Assembly (NCBI GenBank): GCA_014607495.2
Contig: CP053155.1
Span: 3,844,001-3,908,000 of the forward strand
Direction: 5' to 3'
Length of the DNA stretch: 64,000 nucleotides
From: Carposina sasakii
Lineage: Eukaryota > Arthropoda > Insecta > Lepidoptera > Carposinidae
How positions within the stretch are numbered: the stretch's first letter is position 1; every line of letters starts with the position of its first letter. The position numbers and the translations under genes were made by a program. Positions 35,375-47,800 of the stretch are shown piece after piece. The notes beneath the pieces are model-generated. The model made no database searches. It worked only from the letters and a program-made list of their open reading frames with translations, and was not told the DNA's origin.

Positions 35375-35515
35375 ATAAACAAGATAGATTCATGAACTTT
35401 TGTTTGAGTTTGACGTTGACAGCCCGGCCATCGACAGCTTGATATGTTTATATGGTTTATGGTTTTGGCCTGGGATTTAGTATTTTACCGAACGAGATTA
35501 CCATTTTATATTATA

Positions 35516-35697
35516 CTAGCGGTTGCCAGCGGCTCCGCTCGCGTGGATGTCGCTTATTGCGTAGAAGGGGTATAAAAAATAGATAGTAGCCGATTCTCAG
35601 ACCTGCTGAATATGCATATAAAATTTCATAAGAATCGGTCAAGCCGTTTCGGAGGAGTATGGTAACTAACACTGTGACACGATAATTTTATATATTA
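35516..35697 (+). repeat. Lepidopteran dispersed element (ACTAGCGGTTGCC head)
   Basis: It starts ACTAGCGGTTGCCAGCGGCT and contains the AATTTCATAAGAATCGGTC and AAGCCGTTTCGGAGGAGTAT blocks typical of these repeats, ending near ATTTTATATATTAGAT. It fills most of the gap between RpL18 and KLHL10. Non-coding. Confidence 0.65.
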
Positions 35698-35954
35698 GAT
35701 ATTTTAAATAACATTACCTACTAATATATTCAAGCTGTATATAAATTATCATGTCAGATATTTTCTATTATCATAATGTATGTATCTATGTATATTGAAG
35801 ATGAGCTCCCCTTTAAACTTTAAAATGACTGGCAAACAACATTACAGCAAAGGCTATATAGTTTTTAAAATTAAATTAAACAAATGAAAGAAACTGACTC
35901 ATAATCTGTCACCGCGACAGATTTCAAGTTTCGACCGCCGTTTTTTCAAAAGGG

Positions 35955-38900
35955 ATGGAATATAATACGAAACATCGAAAATTATCCAAAACTAAAAATT
36001 CTGTTCGTAATCCTTCGTCCACGAAACCGCGATTAGCAAAGAAGAAAATCGTTACACGAAAACGAAAATGTGCGTGTTTCCCAGAAAATTATTCAATAGT
36101 TGAATTTCCTGCAATATGGAATGAACTACGCCAAAATGGTCAGCTTTGTGATGGAACTATTGTTTGTAGGGACGTAAAATCAATAAGAGTGCACCGAGCA
36201 ATTCTTTCTGCTGTTAGTCCATATTTCAAAGCGATTTTTATTAATTCTCTAAAGAAAGAAAAATCAGAAGAAAAAGAAATTTATGTTGATGTTCCCAGTT
36301 ACTACATGGGTTTGATTCTTGACTATGCATACACGGGAACGTGCGTAGTTACTGCCGAAAATGTAGAACGTTTATTACCGTATGCCGATCAATTCGATGT
36401 TGTGGGTATTATACAGCTTTGCTGCCAATATCTTTTCAGAGAATTAAGGCCACATAACTGCCTTGGGATATTCAAATTTGCCAGGTACTATTTTTGTGGA
36501 GAATTAGAAAAAAAAGGAAAGTCGTACATTAGACAAAACTTTGGAAGAATCCTAAAAGAATGCAATGAATTCAAAAGTCTTTCTTTTGAAGAACTAGAGG
36601 ATATCTTGCGAGACGACGAATTAAATGTTCGCAACGAAGAAATAGTATTCCAGGCAGTGAAAACGTGGGTAGAACATGATTTAGAGAATAGGAAAAAATA
36701 TATTCCAACATTGTTATCATGCATTAGATTTGGCCATATAAGTTATAAATACTTCAAATCGAAGATATTACAGTGGCAACCAGTTGTTGACGACGAGGTA
36801 TTTACAAGTCGTTTATCTTAGCAGTTGTAACTACGAAATAAACGGAGTTTAATCGAACTTACTTGAGGATATTTCTTGTTTAATTTCAGAAGTGCCAAGA
36901 AGCATTGTATCCAGCTGTAGTGTTCCTAACAGTTCTAGACTCGAGACCTGGCACTGAGGCAGACTTGAATGACCCATTGGCAAGACCAAGGATTCCATAT
37001 GAAATTCTATTTGCTGTGGGTGGTTGGAGCGCTGGGAGCCCCACTAGCTTTGTTGAAACGTACGACACAAGGTAAACGGTATTGTAACGTATGTACTGCG
37101 ATATTTGAAGTAACGTATCCATCAGATCGACCGAATTTTTTGACGTTCTTCTGGCAACACTGAAGTAACGCGTTCCGTCTCACGCTAAATCATGCAACCA
37201 ACGTATAACGTCACATAAAAAAAGATATTATACCAAGGCAGCATCTGCCTGGGATGAAATCCAAAAACCAACCTGGGTGTGATCTTAGACATTTCATTCA
37301 CCGCATCCCACCCACATCACTAGATGACCCAATAATTATATAAAATGTATCATAGACGTTCATAGCTTACAGGTACCTACCATCTTTACAGAGCCGATCG
37401 ATGGTTTCTTTCGATTCACATGGATTTGACGCCGCGCGCTTACCACGGTCTGTGTACCCTCAACAACTTAATCTACATGATTGGTGGCTTCGATGGCAGT
37501 GACCACTTCAACACAGTTCGATGCTACGACCCTGTTACTAACACTTGGCATGAGCGTGCCTGCATGTACCAGGCTAGGTGTTACGTCAGCGTTGTTGTCC
37601 ATGGTTAGTAGGTTCTACGAGTAATAGGTAGGTATATAGTTGGTATTGGTACTTCACCATTTCTGCCATGAAAATTTGCCTCTGATACACATTACTGCCA
37701 TATCTCCCCAATGAATTCCACTGTAACAGGTTGCAAGCAGCCCGCATCCAACAGACACCGGCGACCCTGTTTATGTCGTCCGTCCTTTTCATGGGTGAAG
37801 TATAGGTACCAGGTACTCATGAGTCTTCCAAATATGACTTGTTGTGTCGCAGAAGGGACGCTCTTTTTTAAATCGGCCTAAGCAATCGCGGCTTGTTTTA
37901 GGCTTGAAACAGGAAAGATAAGAGTCATGATGAGGACCATGTCTATGAAAAAAAAATGGTAGGTAGGAATAGAGTTACTAGTTTAGTGCCTTACTGGTAC
38001 CATCATAGGATTTAAAAGGGGTCATTTGTTAACAGATGGTCTAATCTACGCGTTGGGTGGTTACAATGGACGTACGCGCATGGCGTCGGTAGAAAGATAC
38101 TACCCTGACAAGAACCAGTGGGAGATGTCCACTCCGATGAATAAACAGCGTTCTGACGCTAGTGCGGCTTCCTTAGGTGGCAAGGTAATTCCTGCGGTGC
38201 ATGTAGTCTACGCTTTGTACCTAGGTAGTATGACGATGTGGTAAATCTGGTAGAGATGGCGAAGAATTTCTAGCTAGGCTATCATAGAATAGCTATATAA
38301 TTTTACATAGGTAGGCAAGCATGATCAAGAAAGTGATTCCCTTCGGCATATGTACCTAGTGGGTGTAAAAATCAATGACAAATTGCTAGGTCTTTTTTTT
38401 TCCTGTGAGAAAGCTTCTGAGTTTCTTCATCGACTCTTGCGGTATGCACGGAAGGAGATACAGCTGAGCTAATTGACGTTTTTTAGTCAAACCCTTACAA
38501 AACATGAGGTGTTACACTCAGTTAGCACAGGATCGAAGGACCAAGAATATGGAGAGAAATATTTGATTTCAAACCCAGATCTACATCGTCGGCGGCTTCA
38601 ATGGCCAAGAAGTGCTGAGTTCTGCCGAGGTGTTCGACCCTGACACGAAGCAGTGGAGCTTCATCCGCTCCATGATCAGTCCACGCTCGGGGGTCAGCCT
38701 CATCGCCTATCGGGAGTCTCTGTACGCGCTGGGAGGGTTCAATGGATACAGCCGGCTCAATACAGGTAGGACGGCTAGTAAAGACGACGAAGGAAGAATA
38801 CCAGAAGTTGGTTAGAAGGGGGTAATTACGAGTAAGGGAAGGATCTACCTAGGTGTGTATGATAGCAAATACCCGGGACAACATCCATGCATGGAAAGCA

Positions 38901-40415
38901 TCTCCGAGAATATAGAATATCCTGGGATAAAATGTACATTGTAGGAAGCTTAGTTGCCTGCCTACCAACCTGTTATTCTAGCTAGAGTGTAGATTCGACA
39001 CCACTCGGTCGGATACGGGATTAGACAAAAATATCTACCGACTCTCGGATTTGCAGTCGGCGCACTATTCGATGAATCCAAAGAGTAACTAAGGCTTAGA
39101 AGTTTATGCGTTTTGTATGACGTTCGCTGACTTTAGGCATGAAGTAGTTTTTTGACACACTTGGCGGAAATATCTTCGCGGAATATCAACCACAAAAATT
39201 TTAGCAGTTTTAATTAGGTATGTGACCGATCAGTAGCCGGTAAGTCATTAGGTATAACCTACCTACGAGTATGTACCTAATACCTATGCACTAGCGGATC
39301 TTCCGCAACAGCAATTCCGTCAAGGATGGCAAAAAGCCGAAGCATTAAGCAATTCTTAACTCGTCACCACCCATAGGAGAAAAGTTCAGTCCGCACCGCG
39401 GCGGGGACTGGCAGGAGGTGACGGAGATGTTCAGCGCACGCAGCAACTTCGCCACCGTCATACTCGACGACATGATATTTGTCATCGGCGGGTTTAATGG
39501 TAAGTTTACTAAAGTCTAAAGAAAACTACCTACTAGTTGGACGGCTGATCGGTGTAGTTAGTAGTGAGTGACCCTGCCTGCGACACTATAGGTCCTGGGT
39601 TCGAATCCCGGTAGGTGCAAACAGTGTTATGATGGATATCGATGTTTATTACCGAGTCGTAGAGGTTTCTAAACTTATATATGTAATTATATACCATTGC
39701 TTAATACCCACAACACAAGACCTTAGAGAGATCTTAGTGTGGGAATATTTGTATATTTATTTATACCTATTAACGGCCAATTTCTATACGAGAGATTAAA
39801 AAGAATCTTGGATTATTTTCTTCCTAATTTGAAATTTTGTATGAAAACAGTTGAAGATTAAATCTAAGATAATCTAAGATTAAATCTGAGATATGCAAAA
39901 AATCTCTCAAGATCATTTATAGAAATTGGCGGTTAATCTATTTATACGAGAACATTAAATTGATTTCCACCAAATACGAATATCGCAGAAACTTTACTAC
40001 GCCTATTTCGTAGCAATCGTAGCAAGCCTACGCCCGTAGTCGCCTAGTCTACTACGACATTGATAAAAAGGTTATTGATCCACTATAAAGGCGCTTTCAG
40101 ATTCAATTGATCGAACTTTCTGTCGATCATAATTTAAAAAATGTTTGTAACTGTAGCAATTTCAAATAAGGGTATTGAAATAGCTACAGTGTACTACAGC
40201 ATTTTAAAGCCCTTTCTGTCTCAGGGTCCACCACAATACCCCACGTGGAGTGCTATGATGAGGACACCTTGGAGTGGTATGATGCCGCCCCCATGAACTT
40301 GAACAGGTCCGCACTAAGCGCGTGCGTTATCGCAGGTTTGCCCAATGCAAGGTCATTCTCGTACCTGGCCAAAGCGGTGCCTGCAGCTGGGGCTGACCAA
40401 GCCCACCACTCGTAA
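35955..40415 (+). CDS. KLHL10: Kelch-like protein 10 (BTB-BACK-Kelch)
   Basis: Seven exons join in phase: 35955-36797, 36890-37071, 37392-37603, 38036-38184, 38579-38765, 39377-39499 and 40225-40415 (628 residues; human KLHL10 has 608). Proteins of this type are substrate adaptors for Cullin-3 ubiquitin ligases; in mammals and Drosophila KLHL10 works in late spermatids. Visible: a basic N-terminal extension (residues 1-40), a BTB domain (LCDGTIVCRD, VHRAILSAVSPYFKAIF, about 57-160), a BACK domain (NCLGIFKFARYYFC, DELNVRNEEIVFQAVKTW, about 165-275) and six Kelch repeats: FAVGGWSAGSPTSF, YMIGGFDGSDHFNT, YALGGYNGRTRM, YIVGGFNGQEVL, YALGGFNGYSRL and FVIGGFNG. The PRAYHG and NRSALSACV blocks are KLHL10-like. 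AATAAA lies at 40914-40919. The KLHL10 identity is firm; the testis role is inferred. Confidence 0.92.
37660..37792 (-). mobile_element. Decayed RTE-type 3' fragment
   Basis: The minus-strand frame VAGVCWMRAACNLLQWNSLG is a worn version of the [20 protein letters not shown] segment of the RTE-type polyprotein seen at 44050-44270. It lies in KLHL10 intron 3. The reading frame is short and contains degraded residues. Confidence 0.6.
39545..39768 (+). repeat. tRNA-derived SINE
   Basis: The B-box GGTCCTGGGTTCGAATCCCG is followed by GTAGGTGCAAACAG, a body with ACCGAGTCGTAGAGG, and the block CTTAGTGTGGGAATATTTGT, then TATTTATTTATA. This layout (tRNA-like head, '...gtgggaatatttgt...' body, ATTT-rich tail) is a widespread moth SINE. 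It lies in KLHL10 intron 6, next to a MITE. Confidence 0.65.
39769..39937. repeat. Palindromic MITE, family G
   Basis: Termini TTAACGGCCAATTTCTATAC and TATAGAAATTGGCGGTTAA are inverted repeats, flanked by TA-rich sequence. The interior repeats AATCTAAGAT several times. Located in KLHL10 intron 6 directly after a SINE tail. Confidence 0.75.
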
Positions 40416-41807
40416 AACATAAAAAAGTTCCGAAAAATTTTCTAGTCAGTTGAACATTAAGTATCAAGATCAATATATTCAATGTGGTCATAATAATATC
40501 GAGATTATCGAGAGGTATTTATCTGATTATTCAAAAAAGGCTAATACAAATGTACTCTGTGATTCTTGCCGCAAAATAGAAGCTAAAAGTTCTTCAGATA
40601 AATTTGAGGTCTACAATTTCTTTGTTTGAAAGTGACCAGAGGTAGAAAGATGAAACCTAATGAAGAGCATGGCAAAGAAAATAAATAGAGTGCAAGGTTA
40701 CAGATTGACATTTATATTTTGCCTTCTTTTCACTATTAAATGAACCATCATAACTTTGTTGAATATATTTTACTACCGCGCATTACAACGATTTTGAAAA
40801 ATCATGACAAATTATTATCTGTGATAATTAACATAAAATAACTCGCTGTGATAAATGTGATGATATAAAATGTACATAGCTTGTGTATAGTTATTATATA
40901 CTTTTTTGTAATTAATAAAAAAATCATGTTTTTAAATTACTATAATTATTATGTAAAATGCTATTTTACTTAAATACCGAACTAATATATTTTATGTACT
41001 TACTTAAAATCATGTAAACAAAAATATTTATATTTTATATTTTTGTGCCGAACATCCAATCAAATATGGCACACTCAAAATGTACTTCTTACTAATTTTA
41101 AATAGTAGGGTTTGTGTAAATTCGCAAGAGATCTTTTTAATTATTGTGTAGTTTGCGATTAATTTTATTTTGGTATTTTTGTGTACAGTTCGCGTCCTTG
41201 TTAAATCATAGTGGTCGCGTTTTGGATGTATATAAGTACGACGTCGCCTGTATCGACGCCCGAGCGGTGTTGTTGACTGTGATATTTTCACATTGTTCGT
41301 ATAATTATTATATTCAAAAGATAAAATAATATAAAAATGTAAAATTCCTTTTTTTATAAGTACCAGAAAAATTTATTGTACCGCAATATTTGGAAAATTG
41401 ACAAATATAGGAAAATCCATAACATAAAATAACAGAGGTTTTATTTATCCGCCATTATACCTGACTGCAATATTACAAATCTCTAACCTAGCCTGCCTAT
41501 CGAACTACTTAGATAATATTATAAAAATACACTTGCAAACCGTAATTTTATGAAAATGCAAGTATTAGATACTTACATACATACAATACAATTATGAATA
41601 CTATACTACCTTATATCTTCATCTATATATATACGGAACAAAATCTGAATCAAACTATAGATAGCGAGAGTGGCTGCTGCCGTGCGTATTTACTACAGGA
41701 TGCAGGGGTAGTCACCCCTCCCGCACCTCACCCCGGTTTTCTCGACGCGATCGACCGACCGTCAGGGCGTAGTTACACTCCTACAGGATAACACGCATCA
41801 GGAAAAC
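40416..41807. other. Spacer between KLHL10 and the dehydrogenase
   Basis: The first 500 bases are the KLHL10 3' untranslated region, up to AATAAA at 40914-40919. The rest is very AT-rich with no conserved coding frame. The dehydrogenase promoter should lie in the last few hundred bases before 41808, where the sequence becomes GC-richer (GGTTTTCTCGACGCGATCGA). Confidence 0.5.
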
Positions 41808-44800
41808 ATGGATTTTAAAGGAAAAGTCGCATTAATAACAGGAGCCGCCGCTGGCATCGGCCTTGCATACAGTGAAGAATTACTCAAACAAGGTGCTAAG
41901 GTAAGTCAGTTTTTTACAATCGATGTAACCGCATGGGAATAGAAACAATTTCAGTTTAAGTACTGGATACGGGCCAAGTACAGTGAACTTCTTTCATCTA
42001 ATTTAGTAGGTTCTATATAAAATGTTAAGGTTAGGGCTAGATTGTATTTGTATTGATTTTGTCGGCGGCGCCGGACTCCGCCGGTCATCATTCGCATAAT
42101 TTCGTTCTCTTAACTTCTCTTTGTGTTGAATCTAATGACACCATTCTTTTCACTATGGGATAAAGTTAATACATTTAATTGCAGTATGATATAATACTTA
42201 CATGCCTTTGTAAGTAAAATATACCTACCTATATAATAAAAGCATGAGTTGAACTTGGATTCTTGATTAAATATAGGTGTAATTTTAGGTAGGTACCTAT
42301 TAGGCAGGTAACTATTGTATAAAAAATGTCACTGGTCCACTATCTAGATTTCTTTCATAAGGTTTTTTAATAAGGTGCATTAACATTCACGTATTATCGA
42401 TCGATCAAATCTGACGATACCTTAACCTTAATTTGGCATAAATACAGGTGTTGCTATATTTTATTGGACAATAAGAATCCTTGATTCTGTTTTTATAAAG
42501 ATATCGAATTAACTATCCTTACGCATTCGAAAATCATTAAACTGCATCGATTTGCAATACAAAGTTATTTGTAATGTAAACTATTTTTTAACTGTAATGT
42601 CAAGTGATGTAAACTGATGACGCTGAAGCATATCGGCAGCTCAATAGACGTATCTCCAAGTCTCTGCGACACGACATCCGCAGCTTTAATACTCGCTGCA
42701 TTAAGGAGACAATAGATCGAAACCAAGGCTCCAAAGTCTTCGCAAGAGAATTATCTATTGGGCAGAGCCAGTTGACGAAGCTGAAGACAGAGGACGGCAG
42801 TGTAGCGTCTACCATACCAGAAGTGCTAAGGGAGATTGAGAGGTTCTATGGACAGCTATATATCTCGGTCGCTAAACCTGTTAGATTAGGCAAAGACCCA
42901 AGAGCCAAGCTCACCCGACACTATACTGAAGATATCCCGGATATCAGCCTGTACGAGATTAGAACTGCCCTTAAACAACTCAAAAACAACAAAGCGCCGG
43001 GCGACGATGGAATTACATCACAGCTTCTAAGAGCGGGTGGAACTCCGGTACTGAAGGTCCTCCAGAGGCTCTTCAATTCCGTCCTGCTCGAAAGCGTAAC
43101 GCCGGAAGCATGGAGCAGAAGTGTGGTGGTGCTGTTCTTTAAAAAAGGCGATAAAGCCTTCCTGGAGAACTATAGACCCATCTCGCTTCTGAGCCATGTC
43201 TACAAGTTGTTTTCAAGGGTAATCACGAATCGTCTTGCTCGCAAGTTTGATGACTTCCAGCCTCCCGAACAAGCCGGTTTCCGAAAAGGGTGTAGTACCA
43301 TAGACCATATCCACACGCTACGGCAAATTATACAAAAAACGGAAGAGTATAATCGGCCACTATGCCTAGCGTTCGTGGACTATGAAAAGGCCTTTGATTC
43401 GATCGAGACATGGGCAGTTCTGCAGTCTCCAGCGGTGCCATATTTCGATAATCGATATATCGAAGTGCTCAAGTGTTTATACAGCAACGCCACCATGTCG
43501 GTACGAGTACAGGAGCGGAGCACTGAGCCGATTTCATTGCAGAGGGGAGTGAGACAAGGGGATGTTATTTCTCCCAAGCTCTTCACCAATGCAGTGGAAG
43601 ACGCCTTTAAGCTTCTCGAATGGAAAGGTCTCGGCATCAATATCAATGGCGAATACATCACTCACCTTCGGTTCGCAGACGACATCGTGGTCATGACAGA
43701 ATCGCTGAAGAATCTAAGCACAATGCTCGATGCCCTCAATCGAGCCTCCCAACAGGTGGGCCTGAAGATGAACATGGACAAGACGAAGATCATGTCGAAC
43801 GTCCATGTGCCGCCCACTCCTGTACTGGTTGGGAGCTCGATGCTCGAAGTTGTTGACGAGTATGTTTACCTGGGACAGACGGTCACACTAGGCAGGTCCA
43901 ACTTTGAGAAGGAGGTAAATCGGCGAATCCAACTCGGCTGGGCAGCGTTTGGGAAACTACGAAGCTTATTTGTGTCCAAGATACCCCAGTCCTTAAAGAC
44001 GAAGGTATTCAACCAGTGCATGCTGCCGGTGATGACCTACGATGCCGAGACGTGCTCGAAGAACTGATAGCCGATGGAGTCGGAAAGTTCTAGAGTGGAT
44101 ACCACGTATCGGCAAGCGCAGCGTGGGAAGGCCACCCGCGAGGTGGACGGATGACCTGGCCAAGGTCGCGGGCGTCGGTTGGATGCAGGCGGCTTCCGAC
44201 CGGTCGGAGTGGAGGTTGTTGGGGGAGGCCTATGTCCAACAGTGGACTTCTCAGGGCTGTAAATGATGATGATGAAACTATTTTTTACGAGAAATAAGAC
44301 GACAGTCTTAAAATGCTTTTACTCGTATACTTTATCAAAGCGAAGTCAAACATTATACCTATGTCACCGGTAGGTACAGTTACCCTAGGTAGGTATGCCC
44401 TAGGTAGGTATGCCCTATGTAGGTAAAAAATATTACATTGCTAGGGTGTGCCGCGTGGAACTGCAAAGTGCTTTACCCACAAAGTGCATTCAACCGTTCT
44501 TCACAGGTTTCACTTTGCGATATTGAATCTGAAATCGGAGAGCAAGTTTCCGACGAGCTCGCCGCGAAGTATGGCAGGAAGAACGTGCTGTTTTGCCAGT
44601 GTGACGTCACCGATTACCCGCAGTATGAGGGTAAGTGTATATGTGGATAAAATGTTGCATTATATAAATTTAATATGTCTTTCATATTATAGGTCTTTTT
44701 GTTTATAAGTATTTTGGGCACGTCCATGATCACGAAATTCTTAGGCAATATAAAAAAGTATAAATTAGGCAGGCATTAGGCATTATGTGTGATAGGCAAT

Positions 44801-47800
44801 AATAAAAAAGGATTCGCCTAGCCCTGTTTATTATACGTATTAAGGTGGGTTCCCACGGTGCATGATATTACGGACGGACGCGCACCAGCCCGCACCACGG
44901 ATCGTGGGAAACAGAGCGTCCGTGGTAATACAGACGCGTCCGTCCATAGCCGTCGCGTCGGCGCGTCCGCGAAATCACGTACCTTGGGAACCTACTTTAG
45001 CCGTACCTACCTAATGCCTATTATATTAACTTTTTAAGCCACATATTTTTGTGTTTAAAGCTTACAATAACAACGCACGAGCTAAGTAACTGAAGCGAGT
45101 AGGTTTTAATGTACATACAATGGTAAAATAAAATACGCATAATGGACGCCCATGCACACCATGGTAACCCTATTTTTCCAAGTCGCAATATACCCCTGTA
45201 GGTACCTAATGAAATGACTATTTTTGGCGCGCACATCTTAAGTTTAGATGCGGAATCGCTAACTCTCCCCTTTCAATGACCTTTACAACACCAGAAAAAG
45301 ATGAATTAACGTCCGCATTCTTTTGTTCTGGTTACTTTCCTATATTCGGACTATGTAGGTAATGTTATGTACCGATAACTAACGTTGCATTTAAGTTAAG
45401 TAAATTATTATTGGTTACCTAAGGGCCTTATTCCAATAGCCATATAGTCTATCTTGATCAAGTTTTAAAGAAAGACGTGAACAAGTTTATCTTTCACTAG
45501 TGGACGCCCGCGACTCCGTCCGCGTGGACTACAGAAAAAATAAAAAGTAGCCTATATGTTAAGTGTAAAAAGTAGCCTATATGTTATCGCGGTTGTCGTA
45601 AAAAATTAATTCACGTTTGTCCCCTTCCCGTGGGAATTTCGGGAAATCCGTTCCCAGTGCTTCCTCGGGGTCCCAAATAAACATATATGCTCAACTTCAG
45701 ATTCACATGTTTAACCGTTTTCGTAAAAAATAAATAATTCCCGTTGGTCTCCTTCCCGTGGGAATTTCGGGAAATCCGTTCTAGTGTTTCCTCGCAGTCC
45801 CTAATGAACATATATGCCCAATTTCAGCTTCATATGTATAGCGGTTTTCGTAAAAACTATGAATTCCCGTTTGTCCCCTTCCCGTGGGAATTTCGGGAAA
45901 TCCGTTTTTAGTCCTCCCTCGCTGTCCCCAATGAACATATATGCCCGATTTCAGCTTCATATGTATAGCGGTTTTCGTAAAAACTATGAATTCCCGTTTG
46001 TCCCCTTCCCGTGGGAATTTCGGGAAATCCGTTTTTAGTCCTCCCTCGCTGTCCCCAATGAACATATATGCCCGATTTCAGCTTCATATGTATAGCGGTT
46101 TTCGTAAAAAATATAGAATTCCCGTTGGTCGCCTTCCCGTGGGAATATCGGGAAATTCTTATAGCCTATGTTCATCCAGGTCCAATAAGGATTCTAACGG
46201 TGAAAGAATTTTTGAAATCGGTCCAGTAGTTTTTGAGCCTATTCATTACAACCAAACAAACAAAGTTTTCCTCTTTATAATATTAGTGTAGATATAGGCT
46301 ATCTGACTGATTTAAAAAATCTGCCTTAGGTTAATAACTGTATTGTTTTGTTCCAGAGGCCTTCGAAATGACTATGAAGGTATTCAACAGATTGGACATC
46401 GTGATCAACAATGCAGGGGTGATGAATGATCGCTTCTGGGAGCTGGAAGTTGACGTTAATCTGGTAAGAGATACTTAGTTATGTAAGTCCTTTATAAATG
46501 CCTAAGTAGGAACAACTTAGTTACTCTGTAATATAGCAATAGGAACATATCGCATTATGGACATCGTAAAGAGTGCGTGGTTTTGCGTAGAGGTACATAC
46601 ATACTATACATACAGACGCTATATGTCGGCAACACTATCCTATGAAACAACGTAGAATCGAATAATACGTTCAAAATATTAATTAGTAGTGACCCGCCCT
46701 CGCTTCGCTTCGGTACATATCAGTACATACCTAGCTACAATTTCATATGTAGGTACAGCGGTTTCCGTAAAAATTTGGAACTCCCGTTGGTCCCCTTCCC
46801 GTGGGAATTTCGGGAAATCCGTTCTTAGAGCTTCCTCATAGTCCCTAATCCGATTTCAGCTTCGTACAAATAGCGGTTTCCGTAAAAATTTGGAACTCCC
46901 GTTGGTCCCCTTCCCGTGGGAATTTCGGGAAATCCATTCTTAGAGCTTCCTCATAGTCCCTAATCCGATTTCAGTTTCGTACAAATAGCGATTTTCGTAA
47001 AAATTATGAATTCCCGTTTGCCCCCTTCCTGTGGGAATTTCGGGAAATCCGTTCTTAGTGCTCCCTCGCAGTCCCTAATGAACGTACAGGTCCGATTTCA
47101 AATTCATATGTATCGCGTTCCTATTTGCCCCCTTCCCGTGGGAATTTCGGGAGATCCGTTTCTAGTGCTTCCTCGGGGTCACTAATGAACATATATGCCC
47201 AGAAATTTTGAAATCGGTCCAGTAGTTTCGGAGCCTATAAATAAACTGCAAATAAACAATCAAACTTTACCTCTTTATAATTTTAGTATAGAAGTATAGA
47301 TATAGACAAAAGAAAATGTCGCTCGTACAATCGCCACTTTCGCTCAGCAGCACTCGATCACATCTTTTACTTTTTACGCTAGAAAGTGGGCGGTGCGTGA
47401 TATTTTTTGATGACGTGTTTTAATGAGCCACGCCTACTTCCTGCGGTCCGGGAAGTTTCGAGTGTAAACAAATTAATGTGATTTTTATGAATTCACGGGC
47501 TGTAGCCGGCTAAATTATATCACCTAAGACATGTCTTTTTGTACCTATTGAGACCAGTGCTGTAAATAGCCTTTGTTGCGCCCTCTGCGAGCTTCTACAA
47601 CTGCGCCCTGCGGTCTTGCCTGGTCTGGCAATTCTTGCAACCCCCAGAGTAAACGCCCTGTGTCTGGGCACCGCCCTATTTAGGGCACTGACTGAGACTA
47701 GGACTAAACAAATAAGAACTACCTACTTCAGTTACTTGTGAGTTTCCTGTCCTGATGCGAGGCTTCACTAGAAAACAACAGCTAGGTACTTCGTACCTAC

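Noticed and set aside
45781..46291. ORFs of 94 and 116 codons across the minisatellite
   Set aside because: The unit length (126-128 bp) is not a multiple of three, and the frames are open only because the units lack stops by chance.
45590..47160. CRISPR-like array of repeats and spacers
   Set aside because: This is animal DNA, the units are 107-128 bp, and the sequence between cores is itself repeated. It is a minisatellite inside transposable elements.
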